From a virus: a DNA stretch of 64,000 nt. Of the stretch, positions 25,551-35,700 are shown one piece after another. The stretch's first letter is position 1. Each line of letters starts with the position of its first letter. The stretch spans positions 1 to 64,000 of the IMG/VR virus record IMGVR_UViG_3300023179_000030. One strand, written 5' to 3'. Made by a program: the position numbers and the translations under genes. Below the pieces are notes generated by a model that saw only the letters and a list, made by a program, of their open reading frames with translations, had not been told where the DNA came from and made no database searches.

Positions 25551-26425
25551 AGTTGTCTAAATGGTTTAGTATTAACGGTAACAGCAGGTTTCGCTGTGCT
25601 TTTGATCCAATTTAAATTGGGCTGATTAATATTGAAATTGTATTTCCAAAATGATTGCGCCTCATATTTTTGCCAAAGGTCATTGGGTAATACACTGTTT
25701 CTAGCAGAATATTCGATTCTGGGTCTCACAGTGTGCAATCCTTGAATTTTTGCTTGTGTGTCGAATTCATCATAGGTTGCTTCTACATTATTAAAATCAT
25801 GATTGAACCAGGGTTCCTCAATGAATTGGTAAATTTGCTGCATGGTTTTTAAAGGGTTTGAAACTAATGTATCATATTCCACAAAGCATATGTGACGACG
25901 CTCGTCACTGGCCAAACATTGTTTGACGCCCATCAGTGGGCCCTGCACATAGCCGGGAAAGTTGGCCAAATCCCCCATCAACATGGCGCTGCGCTCATAG
26001 ACATTGGCTAATTGTTGATGGTGATACAACGGTTTGATAGTAAATGGATTTTTAGAATTCAGTCGTTCGAAACTGTCTAATATCCAGGGTATCTCCCTGA
26101 TGCAAACAATCATCTTAAAGTTTGGAAAAAGATCCGCCAATAATGCAGTATCTGAACTCCATCCTCGATTGGTATTAAAACAGACTTCTGAGTCTTGACT
26201 GTAGAAACTGTCAAATAATCCATGTACAATGGTTCTTCGTTTTTCCACTGGTACGGCTGCTTCCATACCCACCGCAGTACTGGTATCTTTGATAATACTA
26301 TGCACATACATTTGCAATGGGTCACTTATACCAGCTGTAAATCTGGGATTTTGTTTGAGTATACTGGACAACAAAGTTGACCCAGACCTAGGCAAGCCCG
26401 ATATAAAATTATACTTGCGTATCAT
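25547..26425 (-). CDS. Sulfotransferase 1
   Basis: 292 residues from the ATG at 26423-26425 (a GTG lies one codon earlier; AAGGA serves either). The 5'-phosphosulfate loop 'FISGLPRSGSTLLSSILKQN' (about 7-26) and a 3'-phosphate-binding region 'MIVCIREIPWILDSFERL' identify a PAPS-dependent sulfotransferase. 'HICFVEYDTLVSNPLKTMQQ' is the typical downstream helix. It would transfer sulfate from PAPS, presumably host-made, to a sugar or protein hydroxyl. It overlaps the carbamoyltransferase gene by 17 bp. A paralogue lies at 29739-30533. Confidence 0.82.
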   Translation of the reverse strand: MIRKYNFISGLPRSGSTLLSSILKQNPRFTAGISDPLQMYVHSIIKDTSTAVGMEAAVPVEKRRTIVHGLFDSFYSQDSEVCFNTNRGWSSDTALLADLFPNFKMIVCIREIPWILDSFERLNSKNPFTIKPLYHHQQLANVYERSAMLMGDLANFPGYVQGPLMGVKQCLASDERRHICFVEYDTLVSNPLKTMQQIYQFIEEPWFNHDFNNVEATYDEFDTQAKIQGLHTVRPRIEYSARNSVLPNDLWQKYEAQSFWKYNFNINQPNLNWIKSTAKPAVTVNTKPFRQL

Positions 26426-28163
26426 CACCAGTGTCCTTGACTTTGGTAACTAATTTACCCAAATCTGCCATATATAAATATTCTATTTCACTGTTGAACA
26501 ACGTAATGATTGCGTCAAATACAGATTCAACCAATGGTTGACCAGCCAAGTTCAAACTGGTATTGAACAATACTGGAACCCCTGTTTGTCTATAAAATGC
26601 TTCTATTAATTGGTAAAAATTCTTGTTGTCAGATTCTGACACGGTTTGAATTCTACAGGTACCATCAACATGAGTAACCGCTGGGATTAGTTCTAGTTTG
26701 TCTGACTTTACATCTACCGCATACATCATAAAAGGACTATCAGTCATTCCGGAAAGGTCAAACCACTCAGATGCATGCTGCTCTAGCACTGACCCAGCAA
26801 ACGGCCTAAACCATTCTCGATTTTTCACCCTGTTAACAATGTCTTTTCCATCAACCCGTCGTGGATCAAATAGTATACTGCGATTTCCCAAAGCACGTGG
26901 ACCTGCTTCCGACGATCCCTGAAACAATGCCACTATATTACCCTTATCAATTAATTCAGCTATCGTATCAACGGTGGCATCTTCTACATTGATCTTACCG
27001 TTTTGTTTAACAATATCCAATTGTGCGTAATCAGGTGGTGCACCCAAATACACATGGCGTAATGGCTTAATAGCTATTTCTTTGGAATACTGATGCCAAG
27101 CATATTTTGCAAGTCCAATTGCTGTTCCACCATCGTGGCTAATGGGATCTACATAAAATTTTATGTTTGGAAAATTTTGCAGATATTTATAATTGGCCAC
27201 ACAATTCAAACCATATCCACCAGAGATTATAACATTGGTTTCACCTGTGATGTCGATAGCTTTTTGTATCAAATCAATAACCATCTTTTCAGTTTCAATT
27301 TGAACATGATAAGCTAGATTTTTATCTACATCACGTGCCATGGAAAAATCGTTATGCCAGACTACAGGGTCACTGAATCTCTTCAAATATGGAAAACGAT
27401 TCTCATCAATAAATGCCCCGGCTGGATAGTTGGGAATGAATACATTTTTATTACCTTTGTTCTGAACAAATAGTCTAGGGATATTTTCATCTTGACTGCC
27501 ATAGGGGGCCAACCCCATGGTTTTTCCTGCTTCAATAAAACCAAATCCCAGATATTGTGAAACTGCTTCATAGGCTTTGGTAATGGTAACACTGTTATCA
27601 AATTCCTGTATACCATTATCATAATATGGGGAACTTTGATTTCCATCCGAATAACGCTTGTGTAGTGCATTAAATTCATGTGGGTAACTGCAATGATAGA
27701 TAGATTCGGTTTCAAAACCACCAACAGTGATGTTTTGTTGCTCAATCACTTCCTGAGTATATGATCCGGCTCCATCTACAACAACAGCGGCTGCGGTTTC
27801 AAATCCAGAATTATAAAATGCACTGGCAGCATGCCCAAGATGATGTAAATGCCCCATTCTAGTTACTTTAACATTGGGATTAAATTTCCTAACCAAAGCA
27901 GTATAGGCATCCTCGCCAGTCCAGGGCAATTGGGCTAACTGAGACATTGTACCACCAATAACTAATTCGTCAACTTGATGATTGAGCAGTATTTGCAACA
28001 TGGCTTTAAAAGGATTGCCATCGTATTTTAATCTACTAAGACGTTCCTCTTCGGCATAAAACACTAGCTCACCATTGACAACCAATGCCGCAGACCCATT
28101 GTGTCCGGGGTTAATTGCCATGATGGAATATGTTAGTCTATTTGTTTGTATGGGTTCTTGCAT
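26409..28163 (-). CDS. Carbamoyltransferase (NodU/CmcH/TobZ family)
   Basis: 584 residues, full length for the family. The N-terminal Kae1-like domain begins 'YSIMAINPGHNGSAALVVNG' and has 'MGHLHHLGHAASAFYNSGF' with the metal-binding H-x3-H set and 'AAAVVVDGAGSYTQE'. The C-terminal domain has 'FQGSSEAGPRALGNRSIL' and 'VKNREWFRPFAGSVL', the carbamoyl-adenylate-forming site. The family O-carbamoylates sugars using carbamoyl phosphate and ATP, as on Nod factors and antibiotics. It starts by TAATG overlap with the GT9 gene and lies between that gene and a sulfotransferase. T4-like cyanophages also carry this family (recall). Confidence 0.88.
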   Translation of the reverse strand: MQEPIQTNRLTYSIMAINPGHNGSAALVVNGELVFYAEEERLSRLKYDGNPFKAMLQILLNHQVDELVIGGTMSQLAQLPWTGEDAYTALVRKFNPNVKVTRMGHLHHLGHAASAFYNSGFETAAAVVVDGAGSYTQEVIEQQNITVGGFETESIYHCSYPHEFNALHKRYSDGNQSSPYYDNGIQEFDNSVTITKAYEAVSQYLGFGFIEAGKTMGLAPYGSQDENIPRLFVQNKGNKNVFIPNYPAGAFIDENRFPYLKRFSDPVVWHNDFSMARDVDKNLAYHVQIETEKMVIDLIQKAIDITGETNVIISGGYGLNCVANYKYLQNFPNIKFYVDPISHDGGTAIGLAKYAWHQYSKEIAIKPLRHVYLGAPPDYAQLDIVKQNGKINVEDATVDTIAELIDKGNIVALFQGSSEAGPRALGNRSILFDPRRVDGKDIVNRVKNREWFRPFAGSVLEQHASEWFDLSGMTDSPFMMYAVDVKSDKLELIPAVTHVDGTCRIQTVSESDNKNFYQLIEAFYRQTGVPVLFNTSLNLAGQPLVESVFDAIITLFNSEIEYLYMADLGKLVTKVKDTGDDTQV

Positions 28164-29092
28164 TATTTTACTTTCTTTTCTATGTCGGATACTATGTTTG
28201 AATAGACATCATTTAGTTCTTTATCACTGAATTTCATCGTAGCTTCATTTAGTCTATTACTTAGCATGGTGTCTAGGCCAGCTATTCTAATAGGGCTATA
28301 TTTTCTCACACCGGGTTTTTCTATGATGTTGAAATAGCCCGGGTACGTGGTATTCACTGGAAATGTCGATCCAATTATAACAGTACCAGGTATATTCAGT
28401 GCTCGCGCCATATGTTGACCCACACTGTCAACACCTATAAAGTAATCAGCTGACGATATAAGTGCTGCCCATTGCCTTAGGTCGCAGGTATAATTGGCTG
28501 CGAATGTATCAGCTTTCATTTGAAATGCTGGTTCACCAAAAAATATCATGTTATATCTCTGTGCCAATCTTTTTACTAGAAATAAGTAGGCATTGGGATC
28601 CAGGCTTCTGGATTCTTCGTCCAGTATCAAATCGCGTTCAATTTTTGCCCCCCGCCCAAATGGCTGTATTACCACTGTTTTATTTCTTTTTTGTATCGCT
28701 TTTAGGTCACTGATCGTGTTTTTTGCCACCAACATTTCTTGTTTATTAAACACCATGATGGGCAAACCTAGGTCACTGTGATCTGTGGTGTTATTAATTT
28801 CTCTATCAAAAGCTTGCGCCAAAGAAATTTCTTGTCTAAAGTAAGCAGGATTCCTATAGGGTTCAGGTGTGACGATTTTGTCGGCCTTTAAACAAACATT
28901 GTCGAAAACACCTTTGGTATCTGTACTGTAAACTCTATCTTGTAATTCAGGTATTCCCCAATATAGATAGTCGAATCCACCAACTACCACTGCCCAATTT
29001 GCAGTGGGGTTTAATTTATTAAACTTCAATAATGCTGGAATAGCAGATAATACTCTACCTGCACCGCCATCTATGTAAAAAACAGTATTCAT
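28163..29092 (-). CDS. GT9-like glycosyltransferase (heptosyltransferase family)
   Basis: 309 residues. It opens with 'VFYIDGGAGRVLSAIPALLK', the GxGDxxxxxP-like acceptor loop of ADP-heptose LPS heptosyltransferases. The C-terminal 'LRQWAALISSADYFIGVDSV' followed by 'GQHMARALNIPGTVIIGSTF' is the characteristic GT9 donor-site motif (Asp-Ser before Gly-His). 'KTVVIQPFGRGAKIERDL' marks the start of the second Rossmann domain. It would add a heptose or related sugar to a core or surface glycan. It overlaps both neighbours by 1-4 bp within the operon. Confidence 0.72.
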   Translation of the reverse strand: MNTVFYIDGGAGRVLSAIPALLKFNKLNPTANWAVVVGGFDYLYWGIPELQDRVYSTDTKGVFDNVCLKADKIVTPEPYRNPAYFRQEISLAQAFDREINNTTDHSDLGLPIMVFNKQEMLVAKNTISDLKAIQKRNKTVVIQPFGRGAKIERDLILDEESRSLDPNAYLFLVKRLAQRYNMIFFGEPAFQMKADTFAANYTCDLRQWAALISSADYFIGVDSVGQHMARALNIPGTVIIGSTFPVNTTYPGYFNIIEKPGVRKYSPIRIAGLDTMLSNRLNEATMKFSDKELNDVYSNIVSDIEKKVK

Positions 29093-29742
29093 TTATCGAT
29101 TCTTTCAAATAATATATCAGTCTGAAGTAAAGCACCCCGTTGATCGTAGTTCAAGTCAAAAACATCATTGACCTTATAACTATAGTTATGCATGGCGGAC
29201 ACAGTATCATAAAAACTTGGGGCACCCTGATTATATGGCATAATTGAGCATTCCAAAAGTATAAATTTTGGCTTTTTGTAGTTTAAAAATTTCTGTGCAC
29301 CACTGAGAATCAGCAATTCAGAACCCTGGGTGTCTATTTTTACCAATCCCTGTGATGCCCAGTTTCCATAAAAATTATGTGTTTCACTGAGCTTGTCCAA
29401 AGTTGTCATCTCTAAGGGCATGACCACTGTTGTTTCATCGGTATAGTGATTGGTGAGTTCTCGAAATATAGAGCTGCCAGTGGTGATTTTATCCTCACTC
29501 AGAGTATAATAATCTACTCTGGCTCGCTCTTGATCACCCAACAATGCATAAATTGCTGTGGCATTGAGCCAGGGTTTTTGCCTTTGATCCGCCTCAAATT
29601 GCCAAACAATGGCATTGGGCCAGATCGATTTTATTGTTTCTGTAAAATCACCTCTATATGCACCAATATCTAGTACATAATTGATATGCTGCCCACGCGC
29701 TTTTAAGTTGTCAAACCGATGTTTGAAAGGTGTAATAATCAT
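29089..29742 (-). CDS. FkbM-family SAM-dependent methyltransferase
   Basis: 217 residues from the ATG at 29740-29742, which makes an ATGA overlap with the upstream gene; a TTG three codons earlier is less likely. Motif I is 'INYVLDIGAYRGDFTETIKS'. 'IVWQFEADQRQKPWL' carries the acidic ribose-binding residue. 'QGLVKIDTQGSELLILSGAQ' is the hallmark K-I-D-x-x-G-x-E of FkbM methyltransferases (about 137). The family O-methylates hydroxyls of sugars and polyketides. Its place between the second sulfotransferase and GT9 implies methyl capping of the glycan. Confidence 0.82.
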   Translation of the reverse strand: MIITPFKHRFDNLKARGQHINYVLDIGAYRGDFTETIKSIWPNAIVWQFEADQRQKPWLNATAIYALLGDQERARVDYYTLSEDKITTGSSIFRELTNHYTDETTVVMPLEMTTLDKLSETHNFYGNWASQGLVKIDTQGSELLILSGAQKFLNYKKPKFILLECSIMPYNQGAPSFYDTVSAMHNYSYKVNDVFDLNYDQRGALLQTDILFERIDK

Positions 29743-30533
29743 TGACGCCAAAATTCCAATTTCATTTCTGTATATAATCTAGTTAATTCGTGACCTATTA
29801 TTTGTTCGGGTCCGGGACTTGTTTTTTTCAAACTGGATCTAACATGATGTAGGCCCTGCATTCCACCGTGATAATCGTCATTTTCGTCCATGGGCTGTAG
29901 AGAATCTATGTTTACAGAACAATGGTCCACTCCTATAAAATCACAAATTTTATTCATGGTCTCAGGCCCAGAATTAACTATATCAGTATATTCAAGAAAT
30001 AGCATATCACAATTACCTGCGGTATATCCCATTCGCAAACTGGTATAGGGGTGCATTATATACTTTTCCAATAACACTCGGCAACGGTTTTTATTATTAA
30101 TCGGTAATTTTAAATCTATTAGATCTTGATCAACAAAAGTTATTTTATCACTGTTTTTTTGTATCAACAAAATATAAGAGGATAATATATCTGGTATACT
30201 ACGAACTGTACAAATAATTTTTGGCCTACCGGACAAGACTTTAGACATCAAATCCGCATATCTTGGCCACAATCTGTTTTTGTCCACAACGATTGGCGCC
30301 GATATATGTTTATATGCTCCATCAATTATACCTGCCACTATATTAGTAAATTGTTCAGGTGGCGTGTTCAGCTGACCTTGCGACACAATTTGCCAATTGT
30401 TAGCGAATATCGCTATTAAGTCTGATACAGGGCTTGTTGTAGTGGCGTGAATTTCAGGATGTTGATTTAATAAACTGGCCAAGACCTGAGACCCAGATCT
30501 AGGAATACCCGACAACATTACAAAATGTTTCAT
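29739..30533 (-). CDS. Sulfotransferase 2
   Basis: 264 residues. The PAPS-binding loop is 'FVMLSGIPRSGSQVLASLLN' (about 4-23); 'KIICTVRSIPDILSSYILLI' holds the 3'-phosphate-binding Arg and Ser (about 105-115); 'DMLFLEYTDIVNSGPETMNK' follows. It is paralogous to the sulfotransferase at 25547-26425, sharing the loop, the R-S/E-I-P-x-I-L motif and the late 'QGLH-VR-S' pattern. This suggests duplication with divergence in acceptor specificity. It overlaps its upstream and downstream neighbours by 4 bp each. Confidence 0.8.
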   Translation of the reverse strand: MKHFVMLSGIPRSGSQVLASLLNQHPEIHATTTSPVSDLIAIFANNWQIVSQGQLNTPPEQFTNIVAGIIDGAYKHISAPIVVDKNRLWPRYADLMSKVLSGRPKIICTVRSIPDILSSYILLIQKNSDKITFVDQDLIDLKLPINNKNRCRVLLEKYIMHPYTSLRMGYTAGNCDMLFLEYTDIVNSGPETMNKICDFIGVDHCSVNIDSLQPMDENDDYHGGMQGLHHVRSSLKKTSPGPEQIIGHELTRLYTEMKLEFWRQ

Positions 30534-31210
30534 AATTGACGTTTAATTAGGTTAGATACACGATTCCAGCGCATAAAATTTTCAGATGTACCCTGAAATT
30601 TATAAGGTCCTATATGATTGCAAATCACTTTGGGATCTAGGTATGCAGGGAATCCGCCAGCACGTAATTTGTTAAATGCATGTATGTCCTCGCTGACTAA
30701 ACTTTGATTTTCAATCACTACATCAAATATCATTCTACGCTCACGCATATCCTTGGGGTCCATATAAACTTTGCTAACATCCCATAAGTGCGTAAATGCT
30801 GCTTTGGACATCTTAACAAAGCCTGTACCTAAACCTTCTACTTCTATTAATCCTGAATGTGGGTCAGGTGGTTTGCGCTCTATTTGTCTAACAACGTATT
30901 CCTCTTTATCGCCTTTTTTACGATATGTACCACCAACCACATCTTCTGGCCGATCCAGTATTTTATAAAACCATTCAGGTTTCCATTCAATATCAGCATC
31001 TATCCAAAATAAATCATCAACTTGAAGGTCCATGGCTATTTGTACGGTGTCATTTCTGGCACGCTGTAACAATGCATCAAAACTAACCCACATTGGGATT
31101 ATCTCTACCCCGTGCTCTGCGCTCATTTTAATAGTATTGCAGAGACTGTTGGTATACCACACGTCCAGTTGACCTGCATATGAGGGAGTTCCAATCAAAA
31201 CTTTTCGCAT
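30530..31210 (-). CDS. GT-A fold glycosyltransferase
   Basis: 226 residues from the ATG at 31208-31210, preceded by AGGA at 8 nt; an in-frame start 17 codons upstream would overlap the previous gene. The protein begins 'KVLIGTPSYAGQLDVWYTNS', has 'LLQRARNDTVQIAMDLQVDD' and the metal-binding DxD in 'LFWIDADIEWKPEWF' (about 80). 'GLIEVEGLGTGFVKMSKAAF' and 'SEDIHAFNKLRAGGFPAYLD' complete the fold seen in phage and giant-virus GT-A enzymes of the GT2/GT62-like type. Donor unknown. It is the only clear DxD enzyme in the island. Confidence 0.72.
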   Translation of the reverse strand: MRKVLIGTPSYAGQLDVWYTNSLCNTIKMSAEHGVEIIPMWVSFDALLQRARNDTVQIAMDLQVDDLFWIDADIEWKPEWFYKILDRPEDVVGGTYRKKGDKEEYVVRQIERKPPDPHSGLIEVEGLGTGFVKMSKAAFTHLWDVSKVYMDPKDMRERRMIFDVVIENQSLVSEDIHAFNKLRAGGFPAYLDPKVICNHIGPYKFQGTSENFMRWNRVSNLIKRQL

Positions 31211-31220
31211 TAGATCGTTC

Positions 31221-31865
31221 CTAACATTTAATATTTTCAATGATTTTTCGATATTCTTCAACTACAGTGGCTGAATCAGGTCCTAGATAATTATTCATAA
31301 AAATGGAATAGGGGATTGAATCACGCCATCTAAAAATGATTTCCTCGGTTGCTGGAATATACTTTACCGCATTCCAAACTAAGGCACCCAACATTTCTAA
31401 TTTGGGAATCACCAACATTTCAGTATCACGCTGGTCGAAAATCCACCTATGATGTATATATCCAATCCAAGTTGCACTTTCTGGTCTACTCAATTCTGCT
31501 CTTATACTGGGCATGGTTATTATTCCAGCTCGAGCTATTTTTGGCAGCATATCCAACACCGTAAAGGGATTGTAAATATCCTCTAACGTATGTGTACAAA
31601 TTGCATAATCATACTGACCTTGACTTTCAGTGAACTTTATTATCTTATCCCAAGATTCTTGCTTGCAAATATCTAATTTCCAGCTAGAATTGGTATCTTT
31701 GGCATTGACGTCCACCACAAGATCCACTACAGGTGCTGTCCAGCCATTTACCGCGCCACCTATGTCAATAACTCTGTACTTGGGGTTTTCAGCACGAATT
31801 GCACGTAGATCTGATAAGATCTGGTGCCTACTGTCAGCTGTTTTACCATAATTTATGGTTAGCAT
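31221..31865 (-). CDS. Putative class I SAM-dependent methyltransferase
   Basis: 214 residues. A degenerate motif I 'KYRVIDIGGAVNGWTAPVVD' (about 29-48) is followed by 'LVVDVNAKD' (acidic residue after beta 2), 'WKLDICKQESWDKI' and 'QYDYAICTHTLEDIYNPFTV' (motif IV/post-motif, about 85-104), the layout of type-11/FkbM-like methyltransferases. The C-terminal part is divergent, with several Trp residues. It overlaps the GT4 gene by 7 bp. The target is presumably the same glycan; a non-catalytic relative cannot be excluded. Confidence 0.6.
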   Translation of the reverse strand: MLTINYGKTADSRHQILSDLRAIRAENPKYRVIDIGGAVNGWTAPVVDLVVDVNAKDTNSSWKLDICKQESWDKIIKFTESQGQYDYAICTHTLEDIYNPFTVLDMLPKIARAGIITMPSIRAELSRPESATWIGYIHHRWIFDQRDTEMLVIPKLEMLGALVWNAVKYIPATEEIIFRWRDSIPYSIFMNNYLGPDSATVVEEYRKIIENIKC

Positions 31866-32761
31866 ATTTTATTGAAAAATTCCCGCCATTGAACCGCACG
31901 ATTCACCCAAGAATATCGTTGATTAAACCAAACACTTTGCTCTATTAGATTATACTGGTTTTGTTGACAAAGATCAATAACCGAGTTCAATTTTTTAGCA
32001 TAAGATTCAACCAATTCACGTCTATCAAAGGTAAAAGGAACATAATCTGCATATTCTCCGCAGGTTTCGTGAAGTGCGCCAAGATCTGTAGTGACTATTC
32101 GGCACCCTGCTGCTCCTGCTTCTATAGCTGCTAGGCAACTAGTTTCTTCAAAGGTGCTGGGATATGCCAGTATATGTGAAGATTGTAATGCTGATCTAAT
32201 TGCTCGATTCATTGCATAGCCGCGGTAAATCACACCTGAAGTTCTTCGGCATCGTTCAAATAATGCATCATAGGTTCTCCCCACCGCATCACTGTATCCT
32301 TTTCCGTAGATTATATTCGAAGAATACACGACCAGTTCAATGTCGTCACGATTAAGCAAATCAAAGACGTCCAATAGAACATCTAGCCCCCTAAATGGCA
32401 TAGAGGTATAGATTAGCCTTATCTTTTCCTTGGGTTTGTCTCGTAATTCTATGGGTTCGATGGCGTTGTAAATAACGTGGTTGTTGGATTCCGAAATATC
32501 AAATTGTTGTTTAAATTTGTCTAATTGCCAGTTACTTACATAGACATAGTGATCTATAGATTTGATAAAATCAGGGTCATTTAGACCCTGAACTACCCCT
32601 TGATTGGGCATTACATGTTGCCAAACGACGTTTTTTCGCCCTGTATCAATGATATTTTTATCGCAGCGACTTAGTACAAGATTGACAGTTTGTTGCCAAT
32701 CTTGGCCTAAGTATCGTAACAGATTATTATAGAGTAATTCCGATCCACCTAAGGGATTCAT
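31859..32761 (-). CDS. GT4-like glycosyltransferase with short N-terminus
   Basis: 300 residues. The donor domain is clear: 'EKIRLIYTSMPFRGLDVLLD', 'SGVIYRGYAMNRAIRSALQS', 'AYPSTFEETSCLAAIEAGAA' (E-x7-E) and 'GCRIVTTDLGALHETCGEYA'. The ATG places the protein directly at 'NPLGGSELLYNNLL', lacking the usual first beta strand. In-frame codons before the ATG read ILQIT, a plausible strand, but no standard start codon exists before an in-frame TAA. It follows the giant fibre gene by 28 bp with no terminator, so it is probably co-transcribed late. Confidence 0.7.
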   Translation of the reverse strand: MNPLGGSELLYNNLLRYLGQDWQQTVNLVLSRCDKNIIDTGRKNVVWQHVMPNQGVVQGLNDPDFIKSIDHYVYVSNWQLDKFKQQFDISESNNHVIYNAIEPIELRDKPKEKIRLIYTSMPFRGLDVLLDVFDLLNRDDIELVVYSSNIIYGKGYSDAVGRTYDALFERCRRTSGVIYRGYAMNRAIRSALQSSHILAYPSTFEETSCLAAIEAGAAGCRIVTTDLGALHETCGEYADYVPFTFDRRELVESYAKKLNSVIDLCQQNQYNLIEQSVWFNQRYSWVNRAVQWREFFNKIC

Positions 32762-32789
32762 AGTAATTTGCAGTATTGTAGTAATTGAG

Positions 32790-35700
32790 TTAACTGCTAT
32801 TACTTATGCGATACTCCAGTGCAGTTAAGCGTTTTTTCAATGAGTCGTTTTCAGCAGCTAATTCTTGAATTGCTCGGACCATAACTGGTAGCAGCTTTCC
32901 TGGGGTAGCCTCCAATCGTTCTGGATTATCTTCCAGTACCAATGGTAACCAATCTTTGATACCAAAACGCTCTGTTAACTCCAGCAATTCCTGTGCGATA
33001 AATCCTGCTTCTTTAACACCAATTTTAGCACCGTCACGCATAGCCCAAGTAAACTTAACTGGTCTCAGTTCCCTAATAAATTCAAGACCCAGTGGGATTG
33101 TTTCAATTTCCGTCTTATCACGCAAATCAGATAGTGCAGTGATAGTAGTCACTTGGGCCCGTATAGTTGCAATATTAGTATCACCTAAGGTAATAGTATT
33201 AGAACTGGTTGCTGATGCGCCTTGTGCATTACAGCCTATAAAAGTATTATTATTACCAGTAGTATTTCCACTACCGGATGAATAGCCAAAAGCGGAATTA
33301 TTATTTCCGGTGGTGTTATTATATAAAGCACCATAACCTACAGCAACGTTAATACACCCAATCGTATTAGCATACATTGCGGCTGCCCCAATGGCAATAT
33401 TGTGACTTCCGGTGGTGTTTGTATAAAGGGTGCACCCACCAAAAGCAAAATTAAAATTACCAGTAGAATTACCATAAAGAACCCTACACCCCTGAGCAAA
33501 ATTACCAGTACCGTTATTGCTATGCAGTGCTCTATACCCTTGTGCGAAGTTTACACTACCAGTGGAGTTAAAATATAGTGATCTATAACCTTGTGTAAAA
33601 TTATATGATCCCGAAGTATTCGAAGTCAAGTCTCGAAATCCCGCTGCAAAATTATAATTACCAGTAGTATTAGAACAAAGAACTGCTGCCCCATGAGCAA
33701 AATTATAACTACCAGTGGTGTTACTGCATAAAGCACCATACCCGCTGGAAAAATTATAACTACCAGACTGTGTTGTATTACCGGCGCGAGCCAATCCTAT
33801 ATTATTTAAATTATTATCTATATATGCTGCGTTTCCACCTGCAGTTATAACGGCTGTACTAGTCATACCAGCGGTGCCGGCAAAAGAACCAACAATAGTG
33901 TTATTGCAACCAGTGGTTATCGCATTGCCGGCGCCATTGCCTAATCCAACGTTATTAATACCACTAGTACTAGAACACAATGCACAAGAACCAATAGCTA
34001 CATTTTGATTCCCGGTGATGTTTTGAGACAGCGCACCCGCACCTAAACTTGTATTACCATATCCAGTGGTATTTGAGCATAGTGAGTTAGTACCAATTGC
34101 GATATCATTATAACCTGTGGTGTTTTTCGAAAGTGCAGCACACCCTATTGCAGTATTACATCCGCCGGTGGTATTCACCGCTAATGCACAATATCCAACG
34201 GCAAAATTGTTAGTACCAAAAGTGTTTTTACCTAAAACGCAATAACCCACAGCAAAATTATTAGCCCCAGTAGTACTCACGGTCATGACGCAGTACCCTA
34301 CAGCAAAGTTATTAGCCCCCGTAGTATTAGCTGACAATGATTTATATCCTTGGGCAAAATTATTACATCCAAATGTATTTTTACTCAAGGTGCAAAAGCC
34401 GACGGCGAAGTTATTTGTACCTGTTGTTCCTATGGCCAATGAGCAATAACCAACTGCATAATTATTAGCACCAGTGGTATTGGCTGATAGTGATCTATAC
34501 CCTTGAGCAAAATTGTTGCATCCCGACGTATTCAATGCTAGGGCGCAATATCCAACAGCAAGGTTATGGCTACCGGAGACATTTGAAGCCAACGTGCAAT
34601 ATCCTGAAGCAAAATTGTTACAACCGGAATTCAGTGTCAATGAGTAATATCCTTGTGCAAAATTGTGCAGTGACGAGGTCGTAGCACAGCACATGGCTTT
34701 ATATCCCTGAGCAAAATTATTGGAGCCGCCGGCGCCGGCGAATCGACCAATAGCTGTATTATTAGAGCCGATTCCGGATTTCGCTCCACACCCAATTGCT
34801 AGTCCGCTACTACCAGGTGCACAGGCCAGATCTCCCAATGCAATGGATGAAGAAAACGTGGCACATGCAATTGCGCCGGCGCCAATGGCTATTGATCCCG
34901 TTGAGCCCGCATTGGCTGAGGATCCCAGGGCTACTGTTCTATTTCTGACATTCAAATTTTGACTGGAGGTATTGAACCCAATCGCCACGTTATCAATACC
35001 ATAGGTATCTATACCCAAAGCTCGAAATCCGATTGCCGTATTATTACAACCAGTGGAATTGCTCAGCAAAGCACAATAACCAATGGCAATATTATTAGAA
35101 CCGTAAGTTAAACTTGGTAGCGAGCAATTTCCTATTGCCAAATTAACGGACCCAGTAGTATTCACAGCCAAAGAAAACGACCCCATAGAAAAATTATTAG
35201 CACCAGTGGTATTGGCTGATAATGATCTATACCCCTGGGCAAAATTGTTAGATCCTGAAACAGTTAATGCTAGTGCACAATATCCTACAGCAAAGTTATT
35301 GGACCCGGTAATATTTGAATACAAAGCACAATACCCCACAGCAAAGTTATTAACTCCAGTGGCGTTTGAAAATAGAGACTTGTAACCCTGTGCGAAATTA
35401 TTGGACCCCGATGTATTTGATGTTAGTGCCCTGTATCCTTGAGCAAAATTATGGCATCCACCATTATTTTTGTTTAACGAGCATGCTCCAGCAGCAAAAT
35501 TATTATTACCAGAAATTAAAGTCCCCACCCCAACCGTGAAACCAGATCCAGTTCCACCCAGACTAGTATTGGGGGCCGTAAATATAGTAGTGGAATCAAT
35601 ACTTGCCCCTGGAGAGTTAACTGTGACAGTTGATACTGCACCCGCCGCCACAGTAATATTTGCAGTTGGAAACAACAATGGCGCTGGCCCAGACGATAAG

